DNA of 64,000 nucleotides from Macrocystis pyrifera (taxonomy: Eukaryota > Sar > Phaeophyceae > Laminariales > Laminariaceae), in contig JASSKH010000041.1 in assembly GCA_031763025.1 (NCBI GenBank), positions 2,480,001-2,544,000 on the forward strand. Direction: 5' to 3'. Below the pieces are notes generated by a model. It was not told the DNA's origin. It saw only the letters and a list, made by a program, of their open reading frames with translations, and searched no databases. Numbering within the stretch: position 1 is the stretch's first letter; every line of letters begins with the position of its first letter. Position numbers and translations under genes: made by a program. Shown piece by piece: positions 33,633-44,389 of the stretch.

Positions 33633-36600
33633 ACTCGTCTCTTTCGCATCTCTGGCCGCACTTCCGTCCGCCATGTAGCTCCCCACACGGCTGGCCGCAG
33701 CAGTGCCTTTTTCTAAGATCAATCCATCGGTTGAGTTTGTTGCAATCCAAGCGTAATCAGCCTCTGCATCTAGAGTAACTGTTGGGCAAGCGCTTTTTTG
33801 TTGTTCGTCTCCTCCCTCACGTCATAGCTCTCTCGGTGAGTGGCGTAATACTGGCAGTACCCGAGGTGTGAGCATGTTACACCCCATCGCTAGCGCCCAA
33901 GGGCGGAGCTGTTGCCGCACCGCTAGTTTACGCGTATGCCTGGTGCCTGGTGTATAATCCAGGCTTGTAGTTGTAGCGTGTTGGACGTTGAGAGCTTGCG
34001 CCGCTCCGGACACCCCCCCGCCCCCTCCCATCTCGTCTTCTCAGGTAGAAACAGCGGTATATGTATCTGCTATACATATCCTGGTATTATACGTCGTACC
34101 AGAATATATATACATAAATATACCTGTGATGGTCCTCAGCGTGATCCTATCCGTTTTTGGTCGGCGGATCTCTCCCGCCTCTCTCAGTCTTTCCGCGCGG
34201 TTTCTTCGCCGGGGCGTGCCCCCTCCATGCCTGAAACGCCCGGCGTCGGAGGATCCGCCCGCTCAGCACCGTAGCACCCTCGCGAACCCTTGACGTTGAG
34301 ATCTACGAAGGCATCTCCGAAAATCCCTGCCCTGTCACCTGTCAGTGTTTTGGCCCATGTTCTCTCGACAGAGTGTATGCATTCGCGTGGTTCTTTTTTG
34401 AGGTACGTCCTCTCCGACCTTCGACCCATGGGGAGGGTCAGCTGCCCGGACGGTGTCGCCATTGTGGGGGCCTGCGCGGGTGGCTGTATCTGGGACATCG
34501 ATAGGAACGCCCCGATAGCACATGCCATCCAGGCGTAGTTGAGAACTGCCATCCATAAGAAAATTATGCCGGGGATATACGAGAGAGACATCGCATGTCA
34601 CCGACAGCCAGCCAGCAGCACTTGTGACGGCCAGCAGCAAGCGCTTTTGATGTGTACGCTATCGTACAGCGGCGGCTGCAATGGAGCTGTACTACATGGC
34701 TGTGGAGATGCATAGCTGCAGCAGTACTGCTACAGCAGCTGCTGTGACTACACCTTTCTACGGAGCTGCGCTGTCGGTCATCGCGTAGTCCCTGACTTAG
34801 AAGTTAGTCCCACCGCCTTCTCTGTAGGATTCCTTCGCTTTTCGGTTAATAGGCAAGTAATCGTCAGCATTCTGCCGCCTTTTTCATTCCTCAATTTGCT
34901 GTTACTATTTTGAAGACGTACAATAACTTCCTCTCTCACACTTCTCAGAGTGGAGTGCGGAGCGCACGCTCTCAATCTCTTGGCGTCCGGTCTCAGCAGC
35001 CTCCTCCCATTCCTCAGCTTTATGCTCTCTTCACGCCCCTTGTATATATATTATACCATACCCTTCTACTGCTGTACCTACTGTAAGTACGGCAAGTCTC
35101 TACCGGGTTCCGTTCTGCGGCAGAGTGTATTTATTTTACACCAGGTAGTACATACAGCAGTACGCAATGATTTGCACTCGCCCAGCAGGTCAAGTCCATT
35201 TACGCACATGAGCGGACGGAAACGAGACGATGAGCACCACATACTTTCGGAGGACGATGTGGCGCCTTGCGATGCTGGTACGGCGAAAACCATTGCATTG
35301 CTTGGCGACGTCTTTTGACGGATTCTAGTGGCCCGCCGCCGAAGTATTATTAGTGGCTTGGGGGAGATTTTACGCGGGGTAGTGCCCACCGTTTCATGTT
35401 GGTTCAGCACATTTTACTGTGTCGTGGTCATGGTTTCACATGACACTCTTTTTTTTTTTCTCTCTGTGAATGTAGCGCAAGGTGCCGCAAGGCTGATGTT
35501 GCGTGTCTCAGCTTGTAGCGGTGGCGAGCTGCTGAGGCTGGTGCTCTGGGTACCGAGTCAGGACGGAAAACAGGATACAAACAACATCAGCTGGGGAAAA
35601 AAAAAAAGGACATAAAATAATCGGGTAAATATTAATACTTGGTAGCGCAAATAAACAAAACACGGCTTTGTCGTATATGTGACATGACGAATTGGCGTCG
35701 AAAGGCCTCGTGGTTCCCGGGCAACGTGCAACAGCGACTCCGAGAGGTACTGCTGTGTCCTGCTCGTGAGGTACTGCTGTGAGTTACTGCTGTGTCCCAT
35801 GTACAACACTGCTGAATCCTTGGGTGCTGCTGTGTGATACAACACCGCTTTGCGAAGCTCTGGCCGTTTCCGTGGTGGACTGGACTGACGAGGTTGGGTG
35901 CGCGCCGGAAGCCTAGTGGCGTTCGCCCGAGACTGGTACGAGAAGCTCGCGGGCGGTAGAGTACTTGGCATGACACCGCCGAGACATCGCAAGTAGGAAA
36001 GTGCTGTAGGTCCTTGTTCGAACGAACGGGCAGTTTTTGGCGTGCGCCACAACAAGAACAGAAGGAGTGCACCGACGGCCCCATTTCGTCTCGAACTATG
36101 CCGACGCGATCAACTGCCTGCCCGGGTACGGGGAAGCGCTCACTCCATGGACAGAAACATTCCAGCGGCTACTGCTGTGTACCTGATATACGTCACTCGT
36201 CACTCTGGCCGGAATTATAATCGCCATTTTATGTCTTGTTTGCACATAAAACGGGCATTCTATTCCCGTCCAGAGCGGTGTGTATACTAGGCTATGTCTG
36301 GCAGGCAGCGAACATCGGCGAGAGGGGTTATAGGTTCCTCGTTCCACCTGTATTACAATATTCACGGTCCATAAAAGGACTGGCGGGACGGTGTTGTAGA
36401 GAGTTCACGGTTCGCCAGGTTTCAACGGTAAACAGTGGTAAAATAGCCCACTGTCTGTGGTAAAAATGTCAGGACTACGTATAGCGGACGGACGACCACG
36501 GTACGGTCGCCTAGTCCGGAGCTTTGGAGTAGACCCCTGCTGTAGATGTCCAGACGGGAACGGACTAGCAGTGTGCCCATGGATCCCCTCGCTGCAACCC

Positions 36601-36639
36601 CCACGACGTTGATATACCATCCCATATCATGCCGTACCG

Positions 36640-36722
36640 TACCATACCTTACCATGTCATACCATACCATACCATACCATACCAAACCGTACCATATCAC
36701 ACCATACCACTACCATGCCACG
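36640..36722. repeat. CATAC pentanucleotide repeat
   Basis: Degenerate CATAC units lie about 90 bp upstream of the first recognised RER1 exon. A long open frame through this tract is a repeat artefact. Confidence 0.85.
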
Positions 36723-36811
36723 CCAACCGTATCCCACAGCAGTATATGTATGTACCGCTCTGTACCGAACCCATACTCCCGCTGCACAACGAACGAACGA
36801 ATGCCTCGCAG

Positions 36812-38759
36812 GACATACCAATACTGGTTAGATCGATCAGTGATCTACACGACCCGGAGATGGGTGGGTTTCTTCGTGTCGATGTTGCTGTTCCTTTTTA
36901 GGATCTACTTGGTGGAGGGCTGGTTCATCGTCACCTACGGCCTGGGGATATTCCTGCTCAATAACTTGATCGGCTTCCTCTCCCCCCAGGTGTGTGTGCA
37001 TGCAAGATGCAAGATGCAAGATGGCTGGACAGGTCCCTTCGTCACATGTTTTGAGTTTCGAGCTACCTGGTAGATGTTTTCGCCATTGTTTTTTGTTCGT
37101 TGGGGGTAGAGAGTGAGCTTTTTTTTTTTTGGGGGGGGGGGGTGGGGAGAGGGGGAGGGGGGTGGTGGGGGGGAGGAGGGGGAGGAGGTGGGGGGGTTGC
37201 ATCGCACTGTCGGTGAAATTGGTTCCAGGTGGAAAACTTCCAAACGATGGCAAGACATCAACCACGCTGTGCGCTACCTGGTATTTATTGGCGCAGCAGT
37301 TGGATTAGCCGCGGTGCCCACAACGTGCGAAGGCGCTTTCACATTTCCTCCCACTTTTTTGTGGACAAACAGCATGAAATTGGAGTCGGGAATATGTCTG
37401 TCGGTACGTAGCAGGCGAATCAGTGAAGAAAAGCACAGCAAAGAGCATTACGATCCGCATGTTCAACCATTCCAACACCGGGGCTGTGAGTTAGCGCCCT
37501 CTATACGTCGCCGACTTATAATAGTTACTGCTTTAGTTGGCTAGGTTTTTATAGTTTGTTGCGCGGCGGTATTTTGCGGGATTCTCTCGTCTTTGCATCT
37601 GACCGGAGCGTTTTCTTTGATGGCTTGACGTTGTGTTTTTTCGTTGATAAAATATCAAGTCGGTTGTTGGCTTGCTTCGTCACCCAACTAGAAAGTAAGC
37701 GATCAACGTCAAGGCCACCAGCCAAGGCATATGCCTTACTCACTCACGGCCCTACCCACCCATCACTGATCGTATGTCGTTTTTCGTTTTTTGTCCGTCT
37801 CCCCTCGCTCGCTCGCTTCCGGTCGGTTGCTTGGTTTTGGGATGCTGTCCGCTCTCTCTGGCCCTCGCGAAAGGTTGACCCGGAGTCAGAAGGGCCGGGG
37901 CTTCCAACAAAGGGATCGGATGAATTCAAGTGAGACAAAAAAAAAAAAAAAAAAAAAAAAAAAACGTTGGCCGCACGCACGCAGGCATGCATGCAGGTGC
38001 ATGTGCCTGCCTGCATGCAACAGGGTTGTTGTGGTTGTTTCTGCGAAAACTGCTGTCCTTTCGACAATCCTGCCTTTATTTATATATTTGTTTCGGAAAC
38101 TAAAACTGCCGTCTGTTCTCGACGACAATACGTGATTGATTCAGGTACGTATATATGTGTGTGTATCAGGCACGGTAGTTGTGTTGTTTTGTTTCAGCCC
38201 TCCTTGAGAACCTAACTGCACCCACGCACGCACGTATTTCGGCAACAAGCTCCTGTGTATCCTTGGAATTGATGTGGGGACAGTTTTTCGGTGTGTATAT
38301 ATATATACTCACGCACGTTTTTTATCGACAAACTGCTTGGAATTAGTGTGGAATAAGCTCTGAAGTATTAGCAGTAATGCCAGGCACCGACGTGTCACTT
38401 GCCACTCCACTATTTGTTGGCGTGGGGGCGCGATTCCCTCGCGGCCCTCGGGTGGGGCAGTGTGTGGCATTCTTTTCCCGCCGGCGGGCATCCGTCGACG
38501 GTCGATCCGTCGATCGGTTCCTTCTGTCCGTCGGTCTTGGGGCGGAGGTTACCCATGTACGTGCTTGTCTGTGAATAAATGTCTTGACAGATTATAACCC
38601 CCTTTGGAAGTCCGAGATAGCGACCACAAGAATGGTTGATTACTTTGGTGTTGTCAACCATCTACGAGTAGCTTGAGGGCCCGAAGGTACCGGCAGAACC
38701 CTGCTGCGCCCGCGCCGTACAACTCCTTGCTTTGTAGATTCGAATACCATGGGCTGCAC

Positions 38760-38791
<32 letters not shown>

Positions 38792-39810
38792 GCACGCAGT
38801 TGCCGTTGCTGAAATCGTCACTTTTGATTGGTCAGTTTCTTCCCTCTGAAGTCCCCCAAGAGCCTTTTGATAGCACCATCGCGGCGTCACGCTGTTGTAT
38901 GTGCTGTAGTTTGTACCTGGTTTTGGTAAAAAATTGACGTGTTTTTGGCTAAAAACCCTTTGTTTATATATGTGTGTCGTAGCATCGTGCTAACGAGTCT
39001 TTTTGAACTGTCGCCGAAAACGTCCTTACAGACCGTTCAGCCGACGTCTGCCTGAGTTCCAGTTCTGGTTGTCGTCGCAGAAGGCGGTGATGATGTCGTT
39101 CTTCATGACCTTCCTGAGCATCTTCGACATACCCGTCTTCTGGCCGATACTTCTGATCTACTTCATAGTTCTTATGGTGAGTTTTCGCCCTCGTTTTTTG
39201 TCGTGGTTTTGCTGCTGCTGCTGCTGATGCTGCTGCTGCTCCAGCAGGTATCAGGTTTAGTGAACGATTTTGGCTTTCTGTAACCGCTGTAGGCCGTTGA
39301 TCGGTTTATCTATTGGTTCGTTGATCGGTCGATCGATTGATCGATCGATCGATCGGTTCGTTGATTGGTCGGACGATCAACTCGTTGATTGGTGCCCAGG
39401 CGGGTAGCGAAATATCACCCGCCCCCTCCCTCCCCCCCCGCCCGCGGTGCTCCGTCTCGAAAGGGATGGATGGTCAATAATCAAATGACTAAGGCAAGCA
39501 ACAAATGAGTACACGCCCCCCCCCCCCCGCCCCCCGGTACTATCACGCGCTATGTGCGTCGTGCCGTAAACGACCATTCTAGACCCTCTGCTTCGCTTCC
39601 TCTGCTTCTACCTTCCTCTGTCTCACCCACTCCGTCTTTTCCCTCCCTCCCTCGCTTCTCTATAACTCCCGCCAGATTTTGACCATGAAGCGCCAGATTA
39701 AACACATGATCAAGCACAAGTATGTGCCGTGGAATTGGGGCAAGACGAAGTACGTGGGCTCCAACGGGTGGGGTAGGGCAGGCGCGAAGTTGGCCAAGAA
39801 CAACAAGTGA
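36812..39810 (+). CDS. RER1: RER1 family Golgi-to-ER retrieval receptor, N-terminus missing
   Basis: Exons are 36812-36989, 37874-37929, 39032-39176 and 39676-39810, with introns of 884, 1102 and 499 bp. All are GT-AG with matching phases, and the stop is TGA at 39808-39810. The 170 codons seen begin TYQYWLDRSVIYTTRRWVGF, run through hydrophobic segments ending LLNNLIGFLSPQ, then the conserved linker LPTKGSDEFKPFSRRLPEFQ, the segment FDIPVFWPILLIYFIVLM, and end MKRQIKHMIKHKYVPWNWGK with a lysine-rich tail. This order and the motifs SDEFKPF.RRLPEF and PVFWPILL are diagnostic of RER1, a four-pass early-Golgi protein that returns escaped ER membrane proteins via COPI vesicles. The first exon seen begins with an acceptor (CTCGCAG, phase 2), so a short N-terminal exon of about 20-35 residues is missing upstream. 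Confidence 0.95.
37937..37964. repeat. Poly(A) tract in an RER1 intron
   Basis: A run of about 28 A begins seven bases after the exon 37874-37929 donor. No retroposon structure is visible around it. Confidence 0.7.
39296..39395. repeat. GATC/GATTGGTC-rich tandem tract in RER1 intron 3
   Basis: Repeats of GATCGATC and TTGATTGGTCG over about 100 bp. Confidence 0.75.
39440..39537 (+). repeat. LINE 3' tail (type B) with poly(C), RER1 intron 3
   Basis: GGTGCTCCGTCTCGAAAGGG, the type B core, then ACAAATGAGTACACG and a C-rich run at 39515-39536. It sits in sense orientation, about 140 bp upstream of the last exon. Confidence 0.7.
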
Positions 39811-39843
39811 CGATTTTTTTGGTGTCAACAAAGCAGGCAGTGG

Positions 39844-39878
<35 letters not shown>

Positions 39879-40811
39879 GGGGGGAGTAGGGGCAGGGCGG
39901 TTCGGGTGAAGGGGGGGGGGGGGGGGGGGGGGGGCGAGTACGATAGGTGGTGCCGGACAAAAATATTTCTTAACACGATGAAGACCGGTCCCCACAAAGG
40001 CATAGGGGGTGAATATTGCGTTTTTATTGCACGCGGCGGCTGCGGCAGCGTCTCGACGAAATTCGTTGTTTGTTGCGAGCATAAGGAGCTTGGTGGGAAA
40101 GCATGTTTGTACTGATAAGCGAGCAGGACGGGGGGAGGGAGGGGGGGGGCGAGGTCTATCGAAGGTCGGGGGGGGGGGGACCAGTGCGGTAGACTCTTGA
40201 CACCTGGACATAATTTTCTTGGTTGGGGGAGGGGGGTCCCAGCGCGCGTGCCGAGAGCAACGCCGATCCCATCGTCAACCTGTCGCAGGCGCAGTTGGTT
40301 GAATGAAGGCTCAACGGTTCGATGGTGGGGGCGGTGCCTGTTTTGGTTGCGCGCGGCGTCCTGCTGCTGGCTAATCAATGCCGTCCATACGCTCTCCGTG
40401 CGTGCGTACGTACGTGCGTGCTTTCGCGCATTGCGATGCGGTGCGGTGCGGTGCGGTGCGGTGCATGCGTTGCCGCTATCATACGATATGTAGTCGCTGC
40501 TGTTTTGTTGTTTTCCCTGTCATCGGTAGAGAGCTCGAGCAGGGGCCGATTGTGGCTCTTTTGTGCTTGCAGCCTTGCCGGGCGTTGCTCCGTAGACGAT
40601 GAGTAATAGTTTACCCGGGTAGCTAGCTGCAGTAGAACCGAGAGGAGCTGTCAAATGACGGCGTTGCGAAAACTCTTCTTCTATGACGCCCTTCTTCTAT
40701 GCTGCGCTTTTACGGCCTTCACCATCAAGTCGCCGTATACAGCCAGACCCTTCCGCGCCGCTTGCTGCGAGGGACTTGGGGACGTTGCATGCTAAGGACT
40801 AGAGGCGCTGT

Positions 40812-41081
40812 GTGCAAAGTACTCGCTTTTTCGGCGTGCAAATCGAAGCGCCTCGCGACAGTTTCCAGAGGCTGATTCTGCTGCTGATGGCACTAGGCAT
40901 TAATGTTCCCGCCTCGAAATATTTGCGTGCCGCCGTTGTTGATTGCATCTCTGCCCTATACGACAAATGGTGGAGACAGACAAGAGCAAGCAGGTCATTA
41001 ATTTGGCAGAGTGGTTTTACTCAAAAGAAAAGAGAACAACGTTCCGAACACAATCGGAATTTCCTACCACCTAAATATTAA
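40812..41081 (+). CDS. Unrecognised open exon-like segment
   Basis: An 89-codon frame preceded by an acceptor-like GCAAAG. It encodes FGVQIEAPRDSFQRLILLLM and AAVVDCISALYDKWWRQ before a lysine/arginine-rich end and a stop. Amphipathic helices are plausible, but no family is recognised and no partner exon was found. It could be part of a decayed mobile element. Confidence 0.22.
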   Translation: MQSTRFFGVQIEAPRDSFQRLILLLMALGINVPASKYLRAAVVDCISALYDKWWRQTRASRSLIWQSGFTQKKREQRSEHNRNFLPPKY

Positions 41082-41124
41082 TTCTGAAGCGATACGTAAA
41101 AGTTTTTTTCTACGTGCCGCTTTG

Positions 41125-41272
41125 TCCAGAAATATAAGCACCGTTTGGTTTAACAATTAGTGTAAAATCGGTGCATATATTATGGGACAGATCTATGTCC
41201 AGAAATAGAAGCACCGTTTGGTTTAACAATTAGTGTAAAATCGGTGCTTATATTTTGGGACAGAGTGGTAGC
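41125..41272. repeat. Head-to-tail dimer of a ~70-bp palindromic element
   Basis: Two nearly identical units, each starting TGTCCAGAAATATAAGCACC (or AGAAGCACC) and ending CGGTGCTTATATTTTGGGAC in inverted relation. The ends resemble a GTCCCAAAATATAAG terminus also seen at 57858 and, diverged, near 1465. Confidence 0.75.
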
Positions 41273-41908
41273 TTTTAAAAAAAGCGTAGCTATCCGCGGC
41301 AAAAGTGTCCATGGGCAGAAAGTTAGGTGACACCTTTTGGATGACTGACGTCACGAGGCGTCATGGAGCGATTTTTCACCTTCAATCGTGCCTCTTCTTT
41401 AAAAAACACATTACGCGGCCGATGAGAAAAACTGCCGGCATGAAAGGGGGGTTAAGACACGGACCCTACAAGGCCCCTGATACATAGGCCCAGAACGGGG
41501 GGGGAAAGAGGCTTCCCGATGTATTTCTGTGAAGACTCCAAACGTAGCATGGATGGAAAGCTTATTATCATGAACCGCTTATTTGACACAGACAAAAAAA
41601 AACGATTCATCATGGAGTGGTTCTTGAGATACAACGCACCTATAAAGTGGGTGCTTTGGGCAGATTTTGGGTCTATGCACCATGGGCCTCCGTGATACGA
41701 GGTAGTAGCTCCTCCCAAACAGTCATTGTGGCTCTTTCCACAAAGCTCCTTCTGTTAATGGCGTATATCACACCGGATGGTAGGATGACACCTCCCCTGA
41801 TGGATTGGATTTCCTGCCCGAGTTTCTCCACAGAAAGAGGGGGGGCAGACACACCGAAAACGATGGCTTTCGAAAGATCTCGTCGACACGTAAATTTCCA
41901 TAGGTGGA

Positions 41909-42008
41909 CGCATCGCTCGGCGTCTGTTTTTTTGCACCCCCTCTTGCTATGAAGAGACGCATCGCTGCGGCGTCTGTTGTTATTGTTTTTGCACCCTCTC
42001 TTGGTACG
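41909..42008. repeat. ~53-bp tandem duplication
   Basis: GACGCATCGCTCGGCGTCTG and GACGCATCGCTGCGGCGTCT begin two adjacent copies. Both continue with a T-rich segment and TTTTTGCACCC then CTCTTG. Confidence 0.8.
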
Positions 42009-43562
42009 AGTATAGAGAAAATCATCAGCATGAAAAATTGTCCGATGGGGGGTGCCATCTTGCGTGTTGTTATACGTACGGTACTATTAATAGTAATAGA
42101 ACACACGCCAATGTTTGCTGGCCGTTGTATTAATAGTACTACTTCACTTTTTACAATTATCCGTGTTTTGCTGTGTGTGGACCAAAACAGTTAGTCAGTT
42201 GTTACAGTATTGATAGGGAGGATGCTGAGTCTTTATGCGAACCAGATAATAACTGATTGATGGGGCTTAAAGCTGCCACTGCAACACAAGGGAATGCACC
42301 CCGTCGCCAAATAATGAACTGTTATCGTGTGTCGTATCCCCTTCTCATTCACCACTCGACGTGTATACTGGTACATACATACCTGGTACGCACGTACATG
42401 CACGTAGGTTTAAGGCTCATCCCGAACTCGCTGTGTGCCAACCACGCTCTTTTTGAATTCTTAAAAAGATACTCGTACACCCGTCGGTACGCTGCAGTTT
42501 GCCGCAAAGATACTACATACATACCGCATGATAGCATTGTCATATATAGATGCGAGACGGCACGCGCAAACAAAGGCAACATACGTACAGCGAAGGGCAA
42601 ATTTAGGGCGTTGGGTGATACACCATTCATACTGCTGTACACATACGAGCTTGATCCTTGTGTTAAGCTGTCGAGTGCCTATTGAATTATTGCATACTTA
42701 AAGTGCCAAAGATATTATACGAGCGACGAGAGAGAGAGAGAATATGGAGATGCTATAATACGAGTACTGCCCCGTAGTTCCGCCGCATTTGTTTGCTTTT
42801 TTTTTCTTCGCGATACGGCTCATACACACAATGCATTAATCATACACTTCATACGACTCATACACCCATCATATACTTTTTACGAACAGGCCGGCAGACC
42901 GGCAGTAACATGTTTTATCCTGCCGCATGAAACGCCAAATCCCGAGCAGCATGCGGACAAAGGGACGTCACTCCCATGATGCGAGTACAGCAGTAGTAAC
43001 AGCTTCGAGCACACCCAGCAGTATAAGCAACATGACTCGCGCCAGGGGTCATGGCCAGCTTCCCTCGGGACGATGGGAGTCACCAGGAGGACCAACTCGT
43101 TTTGCCGGGGCGAGCACCAACGACGAATCCTTCCAGGCGAGCGAGCCCTGATCACAGAACGTATTTATATCATGTGCTACGTATCGAAAATTCGTGGTAA
43201 TTTACAGCACCGCGAAAGCTCTACGAGAACTCGTATTCGTGTGGAGGTTCTCTTGGGACCATTGCCGCCGCCGCTCTGCTGGTGCACGCATGCGCGGCCT
43301 TCGAGCTAGCCAACGCATTGCCGGCCCTGTACGCTTGGTTGCTCCTTGTGTGATACCAGGTATTTGGTACAGTTAGTTGAGATGCGGCATATCGTCGACC
43401 TGGCACGAAGAACCACTGCTGTATACTCGTATATGCTCGATACTTTTTAGCACGAGGCCATGTACCGCATGTACCCTCTTGTGCGCATATTCGTACGCGC
43501 TACTCGTACACCAACTGCTAACCGCCGTCGCGAAATACCAACTGCTGTGGTATCGATAATAC

Positions 43563-43728
43563 CGCAAAGGTCTCCACGGCGCTGGATCAAATCCCGCAGC
43601 TGATGCACGCGCTCAAACGCAATGGGCGTGGCTCGGGAATTACGTGGTCTGGCCGCCACGACCAAGTTATCACCCAGCAGGAGCGAGCCCAGAGGGTGAG
43701 AGGGGGATGGTAGCCTCAGACACGGCAA
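43563..43728 (-). CDS. Unrecognised open exon-like segment
   Basis: On the minus strand a frame encodes LGSLLLGDNLVVAARPRNSR and IAFERVHQLRDLIQRRGDLC and meets a donor-like G/GTATTA at 43563/43562. The composition is protein-like. The upstream acceptor and neighbouring exons were not found, and no family is recognised. Confidence 0.25.
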
Positions 43729-44389
43729 TTATTGAGTGTTCACGAGTTTCGAGGGAACACACGCGGTGAACATGTATAGTCAGGTGCTTGTTGACGTGCC
43801 CTCGTTTGAACACGCCATTGGGCGGATAGCTGTCGTCGTCGCCGACAACTTAGTAGATAAAGCACACAAGCAGAACGTAGTACGAAAACAAAGCCAAATG
43901 CCAGGCAATGGAAATCAGTAATTTCGTAAAATCCGAAAAACGGAGTCGACTACGTACAGTACGTACGTGCGAGGTATGATACTACAATAGTACTCGTACT
44001 ACTCGTTGTACGAGATAGGATACGAGTACTACTCGTCGTAAGAGTATGAATTGAACCTATACATCCCATGCTGTCACATCTCGAGCATTGAAACACTACT
44101 GCCAGCTCCATTCGCTGCTCATCCCTTCTTTTTTGTACGACATTTGCCCTCCGAGAAAAAAAAACAACCGACCGACCAATTCGGGTACAACAGTTACGTT
44201 CGATGTTCAGCTCTACATACATAGAATAGTTCGTACTGCTTCGAATATCCCAAACTATTGAATACCACTAAATGGATGTTTGCTTTCTGTCACACCCTCG
44301 TACGTCTGCCGTGCTCTGTTGATTTTTTGCGACTGGAGAAGAAACCACACCGACGTGCTAGCGCGCACCAGAACGATGGAACCATCAGC

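Larger units (their letters stand above)
28833..36811. other. Gene-poor stretch with inverted-repeat elements
   Basis: It contains the inverted-repeat element at 29846-30773, a candidate second one at about 32570-33630, AC and CAG microsatellites (30520-30560, 31150-31340), and a CATAC array next to RER1. Open frames at 34184-34591 (-) and 30139-30324 (+) have no recognisable domains. The missing N-terminal exon of RER1 should lie here but could not be fixed. Confidence 0.5.
39811..44389. other. Intergenic stretch between RER1 and the EF-hand gene
   Basis: It begins with G-runs (39841-39877, 39910-39934) in what may be the RER1 3' UTR. It holds GTGCG repeats (40437-40462), a palindromic dimer (41125-41272), a ~53-bp duplication (41909-42006), and many TACCAGGTA and ACAGCAGTA motifs. 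Open frames at 40812-41081 (+) and 43566-43728 (-) look exon-like but are unassigned. Confidence 0.5.

Noticed and set aside
36546..36811. Extension of the RER1 exon upstream through the CATAC repeat
   Set aside because: The translation is repetitive (YHT-type) and lacks RER1 similarity, and a good acceptor lies at 36810-36811.
41519..41695. 58-codon plus-strand frame starting MYFCEDSKRSMDGKL
   Set aside because: Short, contains an A9 run, and no related sequence or splice context was found.
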